Source: DASUAS01 sp963819475 (GTDB lineage Bacteria > Actinomycetota > Acidimicrobiia > IMCC26256 > DASPTH01). Taken from it: DNA of 64,000 bases. Of the stretch, positions 24,948-32,599 are shown piece after piece. The translations under genes were made by a program, and so were the position numbers. The stretch is from contig CAWFWE010000003.1 in the NCBI GenBank assembly GCA_963819475.1, forward strand, positions 62,001 to 126,000, written 5' to 3'. The notes under the pieces are model-generated. The model made no database searches, was not told the origin of the DNA, and worked only from the letters and a program-made list of their open reading frames with translations. The stretch's first letter is position 1. Each line of letters opens with the position of its first letter.

Positions 24948-25960
24948 CGCTGGGTCGTCGACCCGCGGTCGTCGCGCTCTGCGCCGCGCTCGTCGCGGTC
25001 GCGTGGCCGATCGCGGCGGGAAGCGCGTCCGGCGGCGACACCGCTGACGCACGGCACGCGGCGCGCCTCGTCCGGCAAGCCCGCGACGCCGCCGACCGGT
25101 ACGACTTCTCCGGCACCGCGGTCATCTCGTGGGCAACTGCCTCCGGGCCGCGCCACGAGCAGGTGCAGGTGCGCGACGCGGACGGTGCGGTCGAGATCCT
25201 CGCCCCGGACGGCGCCGCGGTGGTCGACGACGGACGCCGTACCTACCTCCACGAACGCCTGGGATGGACCGGCGCCCTCATCGAGCCTGCGGCCGGTGCG
25301 CTGCCCGACCCGACCCGGCACTGGGACCTCGCCATCGGGGCCCCCGCCACCGTGGCCGGGCGCCCGGCGACGGTCGTGGTCGCGTCCCGCGCCGACGGCA
25401 CGCCGGCCCAGCGGCTGTACGTGGACGACGACACCGGGCTGGTGCTCGGGCGCGAGGTCCTCGGACCCCACGGCCACGCGCAGCGTGCGGTGCGCTTCGA
25501 GACCGTCGACGTCGGCGCGCCGGTCGCCACCGTCACCGCCCCGAAGGGCGTGCACAGCGGCACCGCCGAGAAGCTCACCTCCGTCCCCGACGGCTACCAC
25601 GCGCCGCGGTCAGTCGACGGCTACGAGCTGATCACACGCTCGCGCCACCCCGACGGCGTCCTGTTCTTCTACAGCGATGGGCTCTTCACCGCGTCGGTCT
25701 TCGAGCAGAAGGGCGAGCTCGACTGGGGTGCGTTGCCGAGCGGCGGGAGCGACACGCGCGTCGCCGACACGCGCAGTCGCCAGTACCGGGAGCCGAGTGG
25801 CGACGTCCTGGTCTGGGAGCGCGGTGGCGTCGTCTACACGTGCGTCTCCGATGCGCCGAGCGACATCGTGGCCAACATGGTCGACGATCTCGCCGCCGCC
25901 GACCGGAGCACCGTGGAGTCGGTGGTCGACTTCGTGCTCGGTCCGTTCGGCTGGAACTGA
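24944..25960 (+). CDS. RseB/MucB-like sigma-factor regulatory protein
   Basis: A 338-residue exported protein with a Sec signal peptide (VVALCAALVAVAWPIAAGSA). The body has the lipid-carrier-like fold of RseB/MucB: YDFSGTAVISW, RTYLHERLGWTG, VAGRPATVVVASR, LYVDDDTGLVLGREV, and a second C-terminal domain from about residue 220 ending with FSYSDG-like strands and VVDFVLGPFGWN. In proteobacteria RseB guards the anti-sigma factor from proteolysis, and the operon order here supports the same role. No transmembrane helix apart from the signal. Confidence 0.8.
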   Translation: MTLGRRPAVVALCAALVAVAWPIAAGSASGGDTADARHAARLVRQARDAADRYDFSGTAVISWATASGPRHEQVQVRDADGAVEILAPDGAAVVDDGRRTYLHERLGWTGALIEPAAGALPDPTRHWDLAIGAPATVAGRPATVVVASRADGTPAQRLYVDDDTGLVLGREVLGPHGHAQRAVRFETVDVGAPVATVTAPKGVHSGTAEKLTSVPDGYHAPRSVDGYELITRSRHPDGVLFFYSDGLFTASVFEQKGELDWGALPSGGSDTRVADTRSRQYREPSGDVLVWERGGVVYTCVSDAPSDIVANMVDDLAAADRSTVESVVDFVLGPFGWN

Positions 25961-26161
25961 CCTCAGTTCTGTTTTGCCGTCTCGAGACTCGCGTTTCGCA
26001 CTCGGGTGTTCCCGCACCGACCATGGCCGCGACTGCAGTCTGAGCCCGAAGTCCGTCGGCGCATCAAGGCGCCGCCCTATCTACCGATGGGCACACGTAT
26101 GTGCGCGAGAGCAGGCAGTATGGCGCGTTGACAGTGCCTCCGCGACGAGAGCAACGAGCAG

Positions 26162-26533
26162 ATGATTGAACTGACTGCCGCGCAGATCGACTACCTCTCG
26201 AGCCAGCGACTGGGCCGCATCGCGACCGCGGGCGCCGACGGCAAGCCCCACGTCGTCCCGACCTCGTTTCGCTACAACCGCGACCTCGGCACCGTCGACA
26301 TCGGTGGGCTTCACGTCGCGACGACGAAGAAGTACCGAGACGTCCAGGCCAATGCATGGGCAGCGATCGTCGTCGACGACTTGCTATCTACTGATCCATG
26401 GAGTCCGCGCATGCTCGAGATTCGCGGACGTGCGGAGGCAGTCGCGACTGGCGGCGCCGACTTGGGCCCCGGATTCGGAGACGCCTTGATCCGTCTCTCT
26501 CCTGAGAAGGTCAACAGCTTCGGCATCGAGTGA
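26162..26533 (+). CDS. PPOX-class F420/FMN-binding protein
   Basis: A 123-residue split-barrel protein of the pyridoxamine 5'-phosphate oxidase-like superfamily, F420-dependent actinobacterial type. Family blocks are LTAAQIDYLSSQRLGRIATA, GKPHVVPTSFRYN and AIVVDDLLSTDPWSPRMLEIRG around the cofactor site (read in two parts). Substrate unknown. It opens a region of lower GC and more relaxed codon use than its flanks, suggesting a locally distinct island. No clear ribosome site; the ATG at 26162 begins the family sequence directly. Confidence 0.82.
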   Translation: MIELTAAQIDYLSSQRLGRIATAGADGKPHVVPTSFRYNRDLGTVDIGGLHVATTKKYRDVQANAWAAIVVDDLLSTDPWSPRMLEIRGRAEAVATGGADLGPGFGDALIRLSPEKVNSFGIE

Positions 26534-26684
26534 GATCCGCCTCCTCGAACGAGACGCAGAACTTGTCGTTCGGCGTGCAACCGGAACTCGGCGAGCTCAC
26601 CGAGCGCGCCCAGTGCCGCAACCGCTGCTGAGCGAGCAGATCAAGGATGCGCCGGACTACGGATCGAGTACTACCCGACCGCGT

Positions 26685-26710
26685 GATTGAACCACGACGG
26701 CGTCGGGTAG
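26685..26710 (+). promoter_or_regulatory. Stress-sigma (SigF/SigB-like) promoter candidate
   Basis: GATT (26685-26688) and GGGTAG (26705-26710) are separated by 16 bp, close to the actinobacterial SigF/SigB form GTTT-N14-17-GGGTAT. It lies 35 bp upstream of the small membrane protein gene. Confidence 0.45.
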
Positions 26711-26744
26711 GGGCACAGCCTGCTTCCTGAAGGGGGATTGAGAA

Positions 26745-26900
26745 ATGATCATCCTGGGCCTGATACTTGCGCTACTCGGGCTTCTTCTCTCCGTTCCGGT
26801 GCTCTGGATCATCGGCCTCGTGCTCCTTGCGGTTGGCGTCATTCTCTGGATCGCAGGAGCGGTCGGCAATGGTGTCGGAGGGAGACGGCACTACTACTGA
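26745..26900 (+). CDS. Small membrane protein (DUF6131-like)
   Basis: A 51-residue, almost wholly hydrophobic protein with two helices (MIILGLILALLGLLLSV and WIIGLVLLAVGVILWIAGAV) and a short basic tail GGRRHYY. The size and pattern match the DUF6131 family of tiny actinobacterial membrane proteins; function unknown. AGGGGG lies about 9 nt before the ATG. A SigF-like promoter precedes it and a strong terminator follows, so it is probably a single-gene stress transcript. Confidence 0.75.
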   Translation: MIILGLILALLGLLLSVPVLWIIGLVLLAVGVILWIAGAVGNGVGGRRHYY

Positions 26901-26941
26901 GCCGCCTACCGAGTCACGCTGGCCAAAACGGTCAACGAAGG

Positions 26942-26970
26942 AGCCCCAGGTCTGCATCGGACCTGGGGCT
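26942..26970 (+). terminator. Rho-independent terminator after small membrane protein gene
   Basis: GCCCCAGGTC (26943-26952) pairs with GACCTGGGGC (26960-26969) around a 7-nt loop, extended by a further A-T pair, and is followed by TTCGTCTTTG. This is the most classical terminator in the window. Confidence 0.85.
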
Positions 26971-27103
26971 TCGTCTTTGCGGATCGCAGGGACACGATTG
27001 CCCGTGGGGGAAAGGAAGTAGTCCCCGCGCTCAACGACAACGAACGCCCTCGTGCTCGCCGGCTCGCGTATGTGCGCCCAGGACCGCTGAAGGCTCAAGG
27101 GGC

Positions 27104-27514
27104 ATGGCTGAACCTGCCGAAACCGAGGAGGGACCGGCCGGGCGAGGCAACGGGGGGCGACACGGCGTGGAGATCATGAGAAGGCGTCGAGATCCGCTCC
27201 CAGTGATGGACTGGGCGGGCAGATATCGATTCGACGGAGCGGACCGGTGGCAGGACTGCCGTGTCATCGATGTGGTGGGCTCGCGCGTGACGGTGGAGCC
27301 TCTTGGGGTCGAAGCGCACGAACGAGTCAAGGGATCTGTGCTGCTGGAACTCGCGTCAGTTTCCAGCGCGGACCCGGTTCAGCTTCGTGGTGAGGTTCGA
27401 CACGTCGCACGGATGCCTGGGGGCAGCGTTCATGTCGGCATCGGGTTCATCGCGTTGTCTGCACAGGCCGAGCAGCTTCTCGATCTGCTGTTCGCACTCC
27501 GCGCCGCGGTCTGA
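27104..27514 (+). CDS. PilZ-like domain protein
   Basis: A 136-residue protein whose second half looks like a PilZ beta-barrel: RYRFDGADRWQDCRVIDVVG, then LGVEAHERVKGSVLLEL, GEVRHVARM and SVHVGIGFIALSAQAEQLL. The canonical c-di-GMP motifs RxxxR and D/NxSxxG are not clearly present: the D-x-V-G-S segment is only partly conserved, so ligand binding is doubtful. The N-terminus is charged and likely disordered; ATG at 27175 is an alternative start that begins closer to the domain. Family assignment is moderate. Confidence 0.55.
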   Translation: MAEPAETEEGPAGRGNGGRHGVEIMRRRRDPLPVMDWAGRYRFDGADRWQDCRVIDVVGSRVTVEPLGVEAHERVKGSVLLELASVSSADPVQLRGEVRHVARMPGGSVHVGIGFIALSAQAEQLLDLLFALRAAV

Positions 27515-27675
27515 GAGCCGAGCGGCGTTGGTCTGACCACTAGGCCCTTCCACGCGAGCAACTGGACTCAGCCGTTTTGCGATCCGTTCGCAGTACAACC
27601 GATCACCGTCGCCGTCGATCGCGTACATCGCCGACCGGGCGCCGGGATCGCAGCAGGAGCAACTCGAAGACGCAG

Positions 27676-27701
27676 GTCTGAATATTCCTCCCTCCGGGTA
27701 C
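27676..27701 (+). promoter_or_regulatory. Second stress-sigma-like promoter candidate
   Basis: GTCT (27676-27679) and GGGTAC (27696-27701) with a 16-bp spacer, the same geometry as the element at 26685. It lies 52 bp before the ATG of the 4-TM protein. Confidence 0.45.
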
Positions 27702-27752
27702 AGGAACGCCAGGTTGAGCGGAAGCCGACGGGATCATCGGAACGGAGGGCTC

Positions 27753-28391
27753 ATGTTGCTGGGTCAGAAACGACGCGACACCACCGTCACGACGCGTCGG
27801 AACCGCCGAGCGAAGCGGCCCGCGAACATCATCGCCGCGGTCGTCGGGGTCTGCGCTATTGCGCTGGGCGTGTGGGCGTTGGTCAAGACCGGCATCAATA
27901 CCGATCACATCTTCACGCCGACGAAGGACGTGCTCGGTTTGCCACATACCCCGACGCTGGCCCTCGGTGAGATCGCGTTCGGGGTCGTATTGCTCGTCGC
28001 GGCCGCGCTGGGAAGGTTCGGTACCTTCCTGATCGCGCTGGCGGGTGCGGCGTCGTTTGCGTTCGGGGTGATCGTGTTGAGCGACTCGTGGTCGGGCCGG
28101 GTGCACCGCTGGACCGCTGCCGATCACGACAGCGGCTGGGTGTTCGTCGGGGTCGGTGCCCTGCTTGTCCTCGCCGCAGTTCTCCCGTCGCTCTTGTCGA
28201 CGCGCAGAGTGCAGCCTCAGGAAGCCCCACCGATGGAACGCGAGCCGGTCCCGGCCGAACTCGACCCTGCGACCGTCTCCGATGTGACGAACGAGAGCGC
28301 GCAGCCCGCGCGTACGAGCGCGGTCCCGCCGACGGAGACGACTACCGACGTCCGGGATGCCGACAACATCAACACGCACGCGACCGGTTAG
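27753..28391 (+). CDS. Four-helix membrane protein (DUF4383-like)
   Basis: A 212-residue membrane protein with four predicted helices: NIIAAVVGVCAIALGVWALV, ALGEIAFGVVLLVAAALG, TFLIALAGAASFAFGVIVL and GWVFVGVGALLVLAAVLPSLL (the last is slightly longer in full). An Arg-rich N-terminus and a Thr/Pro-rich, acidic C-terminal tail are cytoplasmic or disordered. The helix pattern with a conserved TGINTDHIFTPTKDVLG loop recalls DUF4383-type proteins. Function unknown. CGGAGGG precedes the ATG. A GGGTAC promoter links it to the small membrane gene upstream as a possible stress set. Confidence 0.65.
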   Translation: MLLGQKRRDTTVTTRRNRRAKRPANIIAAVVGVCAIALGVWALVKTGINTDHIFTPTKDVLGLPHTPTLALGEIAFGVVLLVAAALGRFGTFLIALAGAASFAFGVIVLSDSWSGRVHRWTAADHDSGWVFVGVGALLVLAAVLPSLLSTRRVQPQEAPPMEREPVPAELDPATVSDVTNESAQPARTSAVPPTETTTDVRDADNINTHATG

Positions 28392-28398
28392 TCGACCC

Positions 28399-29146
28399 TC
28401 ACCCCGCGACCGGCGCGACGTCGAGCGATGCCGCGAGGGCGGCGTCGTAGTAGTCCGCCAAGCGCTCGAGCGCAGTGGCCCCGTCGCCCACGTACGTCGG
28501 TCCGTGCATCAACGCGAGCCGAGCCGGGGCGAGCGCCGCGAGGCGCCGGAGCGTGCGGCCGGTGTCGGGCGTGTACGCGGTCCCGCGCATGGCCTGGTCG
28601 TGGGCGATGGCCGGGCCGACGACGTCGTCGGAGCTCGTGACCGCGCTGCGGCCGCCGCGGGCGAAGAGGTCGCCACAGAAGAGCGTGTGAGTGCCCGGCT
28701 CGAACAGCACCCCTGCCTCCCAGGGCCCGGGGACGTGGGGCGTGTCGAACCATTGCACCTCACCGCTGCCCAGCGAGAGCGTCTCGCCGTCGCCGAGCTG
28801 ACGCGGCGGTCGTGCGGCCACGTCGAAGAGGCAGACGAAGCAGCCGACGTGCCCGTGCGCCACCTGTGCCCCCGGTGCCTCGCCGAGCCAGTCGTCGAGG
28901 GCGCCGTACTCGTCCGGACGGGAGGCATGGGTCGAGGTGATCCACGCGATCGACGCGGGGTCGACGACCGTCGCCACCGCGTCACGCACCTGCGGGAAGA
29001 GTGCGGGCGTCCCGGTGTGCACGAGCAGGGGTTGCTCGTCGACCACGAGGAACTGGTTGAACGTGATGCCCCCGGGCGGGTCCTTCCGGCGAGAAGGTCG
29101 AGATGCGGTAGACGTGATCGGCGACGGGGTCGATGCGGGTGTCCAT
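28399..29146 (-). CDS. MBL-fold metallo-hydrolase, diiron ODP-like (one frameshift)
   Basis: About 248 residues after correction. The start MDTRIDPVADHVYRISTFSP runs into GITFNQFLVVDEQPLLVHTG once one extra C in the run at 29078-29080 is removed. The metallo-beta-lactamase fold is shown by STHASRPDEYGALDDWL (metal loop like the HxExD motif of flavodiiron/ODP proteins), FCGDLFARGG, and the final LALMHGPTYVGDG. It resembles flavodiiron-type oxygen- or NO-binding modules without a flavodoxin domain. GGGAGG lies just upstream of the ATG at 29146. Divergent from the LuxR gene. Confidence 0.78.
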
Positions 29147-29258
29147 GGGAACCTCCCTCGGCGTGCGCGTGACCGCCCCACCGTCGCCCATCGCGGTGTG
29201 CGATCCCATCCCAACAAGTTGGGAGCGACGAAGGCACGGCCGGACGTACGCTCGCCGG

Positions 29259-30322
29259 GTGGACCGCGCCACGACCCGCCGGCGCACCGAGGCCTTGATC
29301 CGCCGCTGTCATGCGGGGCTCGGACCCGAGCAGCTCCAGGACGAGGTGGTCAGTCGCCTGCGCGGCCTGATGAGCATCGACGCCGCGTTCATGGCCACGG
29401 TCGACCGGCGACGTTGCTCTTCACCTCGGCGACCAGCGAGGAGCCACTGGTCGCCGCGGCGTCGCTCTTCCTGGCCAACGAGTTCGCCCAGTCCGACGTC
29501 AACAAGTTCACCCAGCTCGCGGCGGCCGATGCCGCCGCGCGCTCGCTCGACGACGCGACCGGGCACGATCGAACCCGCAGCGCTCGTGGACGGGAGATCC
29601 TGGCGCCGCTCGGCCTCGGGGACGAGCTCCGGGTCGCGCTGCGTTGCGGAGCCTCCACGTGGGGAGTGTTGTGTCTCCACCGCGAGGCCGCGGCGGCCGG
29701 TTTCTCGGACACGGAGGTCGCACTGGTCGCGTCGGTCGCGCCTCACATCGCGGCCGGTCTGCGCCGGGGCGTCGTCCTGGGACCATCGATCCACCAGGAT
29801 CTCGCCGCCACGGTGGGTCTGGTCGTGCTCGACGCGGAGTCGTACACCATCGTGAGCGCGAACGCGGTCAGCGAGCGGCTCCTCGCCGACCTCGGAGCAC
29901 TCGCTCGCGGCGGTTCCACGCGGGCGCCGATCCTGCTCGAAGCGGTCGCCCGGCGCGCCCTGCACGACGGGGGATCGGACACCGCGCGCGCTCGGTTCCG
30001 CTCCCGCGATGGTCGCTGGCTCGTCGTGGAGGCAACGGTCCTGCGCGACGGCGACGGTGGTCAGCAGGTCGCCGTCGTCATCCAGCAGGCCGACGGCCGC
30101 GAGCTGATGTCGTTGATCCTCGCCGCCTTCGAGCTCACCGCGCGTGAGCAGTCGGTCGCGGAGCTGGTGCTGCGCGGGTACTCGACGCGGCAGATCGTGG
30201 ACGAGCTGCGGATCTCGCGGTACACGGTGCAGGACCACCTCAAGGCCGTGTTCGCGAAGTTCGGCGTCGGGAGCCGCCGCGAGCTCGTGGCGAGCGTGCT
30301 GGGCGCGGGGCCGGACGCGTAG
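29259..30322 (+). CDS. LuxR-family regulator with N-terminal GAF-like sensor (one frameshift)
   Basis: About 354 residues after correction. The N-terminus RRRTEALIRRCHAGLGPEQL and SIDAAFMATVD continues, after one missing base near 29405 (GACCGG for probable GACCCGG), as ATLLFTSATSEEPLVAAASL. A GAF-like domain covers about residues 20-170, a PAS-like segment follows (LVVLDAESYTIVSANAVSER), and the C-terminal LuxR helix-turn-helix is LTAREQSVAELVLRGYSTRQ plus ISRYTVQDHLKAVFAKF. TACGCT (29247-29252) ends 6 nt before the GTG. It may control the divergent MBL gene. Confidence 0.8.
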
Positions 30323-30357
30323 TGATCGGGCGTGACAACCCGGAGGTTGGGTGCGGA

Positions 30358-30361
30358 CTAG
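30358..30361. repeat. Target-site duplication, left copy (CTAG)
   Basis: CTAG directly flanks the left inverted repeat and is repeated at 32127-32130 after the right one. Confidence 0.8.
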
Positions 30362-32126
30362 GACGCTGTTGATCAAATAGGCGAGTGGTGCTCGCGATCT
30401 TGATGTGGTTCGCTCACACTGGGGTTATGCAGGGGTCGAGGGATCCGAATCGGGAACTGCTTGATGCGGCGGCGTTGTGCCGCCAGCTGGTGCCGGAGGG
30501 CAGTGTCGAGGCGTTCCTGGCGGACCATCGTGGTGAGTTGTTCCCGGACGAGATGTTCGCGGATTTGTTTCCGTCGGGGCGGGGCCGACCGTCGATGCCG
30601 GCGGATGTGGTGGCCACGGTGATGGTGTTGCAGGCGCTGGAGGGCCTGTCGGATCGTGACGCGGCGAAGGCGCTGCGCGATCGGATCTCTTGGAAGGTGG
30701 CGGCCGGCGTGGCGTTGGACGACGCCGGTTTCGACTATTCGGTGCTGACGTATTGGCGGGCACGGCTACGCGGCAGTGGTCAGCCAGAGCGGATCTTCGA
30801 CGCAGTACGGGCGGTGGTGGCGGAGACCGGTGTGCTCCAGGGCAAGACGCGCCGGGCGTTGGATTCGACGTTGCTGGACGATGCGGTCGCGACCCAGGAC
30901 ACGGTGACGCAGTTGATCTCGGCGATCCGGCGCATCCGACGGGTCATCCCGGCCGCGGCGGCGGTGCCGGTCGGGGCGCATGACTATGACCATGCTGGCA
31001 AGCCGGCGATCGCGTGGGACGACCCGATCGCCAAAGACGCGCTGGTCACCGGGTTGGTGAACGACGCGTTCGCAATTCTCGCCGCGCTCGAGGATGTCGC
31101 GCTCGCGGGTGAGGAAGCCGACGCGATCGGCCTGTTGGCGTTGGTCGCCGGTCAAGACGTCGAACCTGGCGATGAGGACGGGACATGGCGGATCGCGCAG
31201 CGCGTTGCGTCGGACCGTGTGATCTCGACCGTCGATCCTGACGCTCGGCACATGCACAAGAGCGTCAGCGAATACCGCGACGGCTACAAGGCCCACCTCG
31301 CGGTCGAGCCCGAGACCGGGCTCATCACCGCCGCCGTGATCACGCCCGCGAACGTCGCCGATGGCCCGACCGGCGTGACGCTGCTCGTCGACGAGGAACC
31401 AGGCGTGCAGGTGCTGGCCGATTCCGCCTATGGCGGCGGTGAGACGCGCGCGTCGTTACGCGCCGCGAATCATCATCAAGCCATCAAGGCCATCCCACTG
31501 CGTCCCGCAGTGCCGGGTGGGTTCCACCGCGACGACTTCATCGTCGAACACGACTTTTGCACGGTGACGTGCCCAGCCGGGCACACGGTCACCATGACCG
31601 CCAAGAAAAACGCGGTATTCCAACGTCACTGCAACCAGCCGTGCCCGTTGCGCGATCGGTGCACAACGGCGAAACGGGGCCGCACGATTCGTATCGGCGA
31701 ACACGACGCCGAGCTCGTCGAGGCACGCCGTGCCTGGCGCGATGGTGACTTCGCGCTCGACTATCGCCGCTGGCGTCCGATGGTCGAACGCTCGATCTCC
31801 TGGCTCGTCGCTCACCAACACCGGCGGGTCCGTTACCGCGGCGTCGAACGCAACCAGCTCGGCCTCTCGCTTCGCGTCGCCGCGATCAACCTCCGTCGAC
31901 TCATCAACCTCGGCCTCACCCACGACGGACCAACCTGGTCCATCGCGTAAACGCAGGCCCGGGAACTGACAACGAGGGAACCACACCTCAAGCCGCAACC
32001 GGCTTGCCAGGGCGGCCGGCTCACACCCTCAAACACCGGCACTTCGGTCAGTCATGGCACCCGGGCCTACACACGCGACCCTACGACCCGACAAACAACT
32101 CCACAACGAAGTTGTTCAACAGCGTC
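30362..32126 (+). mobile_element. IS1182-like insertion sequence, complete
   Basis: A 1765-bp element bounded by inverted repeats: GACGCTGTTGATCAA at 30362-30376 and its complement at 32112-32126 (reads GACGCTGTTGAACAA), 14 of 15 identical. Both sides carry CTAG, the likely 4-bp target duplication. One intact transposase fills most of it; a 176-bp tail follows with a 7-bp hairpin near 32092-32114. It looks recent and potentially active. The right junction coincides with the stop codon of a whiB gene. Confidence 0.9.
30427..31950 (+). CDS. IS1182-family DDE transposase
   Basis: A 507-residue transposase. The N-terminal domain (ELFADLFPSGRGRPSMP-like start, LQALEGLSDRDAAKALRDRI) matches the DUF772-type region, and the RNase H-like core supplies the catalytic acids: Asp in RRALDSTLLDDA, Asp in QVLADSAYGGGETR, and Glu in PMVERSISWLVAH. 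A Cys-rich insert CPAGHTVT to QPCPLRDRC forms the zinc-ribbon-like part usual for IS1182. No frameshift or stop, so it should be active. ATG at 30427 follows a short leader 65 bp inside the left repeat. Confidence 0.92.
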   Translation: MQGSRDPNRELLDAAALCRQLVPEGSVEAFLADHRGELFPDEMFADLFPSGRGRPSMPADVVATVMVLQALEGLSDRDAAKALRDRISWKVAAGVALDDAGFDYSVLTYWRARLRGSGQPERIFDAVRAVVAETGVLQGKTRRALDSTLLDDAVATQDTVTQLISAIRRIRRVIPAAAAVPVGAHDYDHAGKPAIAWDDPIAKDALVTGLVNDAFAILAALEDVALAGEEADAIGLLALVAGQDVEPGDEDGTWRIAQRVASDRVISTVDPDARHMHKSVSEYRDGYKAHLAVEPETGLITAAVITPANVADGPTGVTLLVDEEPGVQVLADSAYGGGETRASLRAANHHQAIKAIPLRPAVPGGFHRDDFIVEHDFCTVTCPAGHTVTMTAKKNAVFQRHCNQPCPLRDRCTTAKRGRTIRIGEHDAELVEARRAWRDGDFALDYRRWRPMVERSISWLVAHQHRRVRYRGVERNQLGLSLRVAAINLRRLINLGLTHDGPTWSIA

Positions 32127-32130
32127 CTAG
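32127..32130. repeat. Target-site duplication, right copy (CTAG)
   Basis: Second CTAG copy flanking the IS; its CTA is the complement of the whiB TAG stop codon. Confidence 0.8.
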
Positions 32131-32402
32131 CGGATGGTGACCGGGGACTCGACGCGGCGCCGGCGGAGGATGCGGCGACGTTCACGTTCCGACGCGCCGC
32201 CCCAGACGCCGTGGTCGATGCGGTAGGTGAGCGCGTAGTCGAGGCACTCGGACTGGACGGAGCACTGCGCGCAGATGCGGCGGGCCTTGTCGACGCCCAC
32301 GCCGTCGGAAGGGAAGAACTCGCCCGGCGCCAGCGAACGGCAACGAGCCCGGAGCATCCACTCCTGTTCGCTGTGATCGGGGGGAGGGTTCAGGTCGTCC
32401 AT
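32127..32402 (-). CDS. WhiB-family iron-sulfur regulator
   Basis: A 91-residue WhiB protein. Cysteines are in RARCRSLAPGEFFPSDG and ICAQCSVQSEC (C-x2-C-x5-C), the turn is DHGVWGGASERERRRI, followed by RRRRVES. It is a different paralog from the one at 21443. ATG at 32402 is used; GTG at 32408 would add two residues. The TAG stop is the CTA of the CTAG duplicated by the IS, so the insertion left the protein intact but moved any downstream terminator about 1.8 kb away. Confidence 0.92.
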   Translation of the reverse strand: MDDLNPPPDHSEQEWMLRARCRSLAPGEFFPSDGVGVDKARRICAQCSVQSECLDYALTYRIDHGVWGGASERERRRILRRRRVESPVTIR

Positions 32403-32599
32403 GTGCACCCCAGTGCTCGGGTGGAGAGGCGGTCGCCCTGTTCAACGGTCCGGATCGGCGTCCGGTTCCCGTAGCCTGACAGAGATCGTAGGCCGCGTCC
32501 CGTCAAGTCCCCGAAACCCTCGGTTCCGGAACGGGGTGGTCGAGGCCGACGTTTCCCTGCCACCCCGTCCGCACCACGCCGACCCCGGCGGAGGATCCC

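Noticed and set aside
25961..26161. tRNA or small RNA in the gap after the RseB-like gene
   Set aside because: No cloverleaf, no T-loop consensus and no clear promoter-terminator pair; nothing recognised.
28982..29287. Separate small gene on the minus strand at the 5' end of the MBL gene
   Set aside because: Its first 20 residues are the true N-terminus of the MBL protein; the rest is out of frame after a one-base run error.
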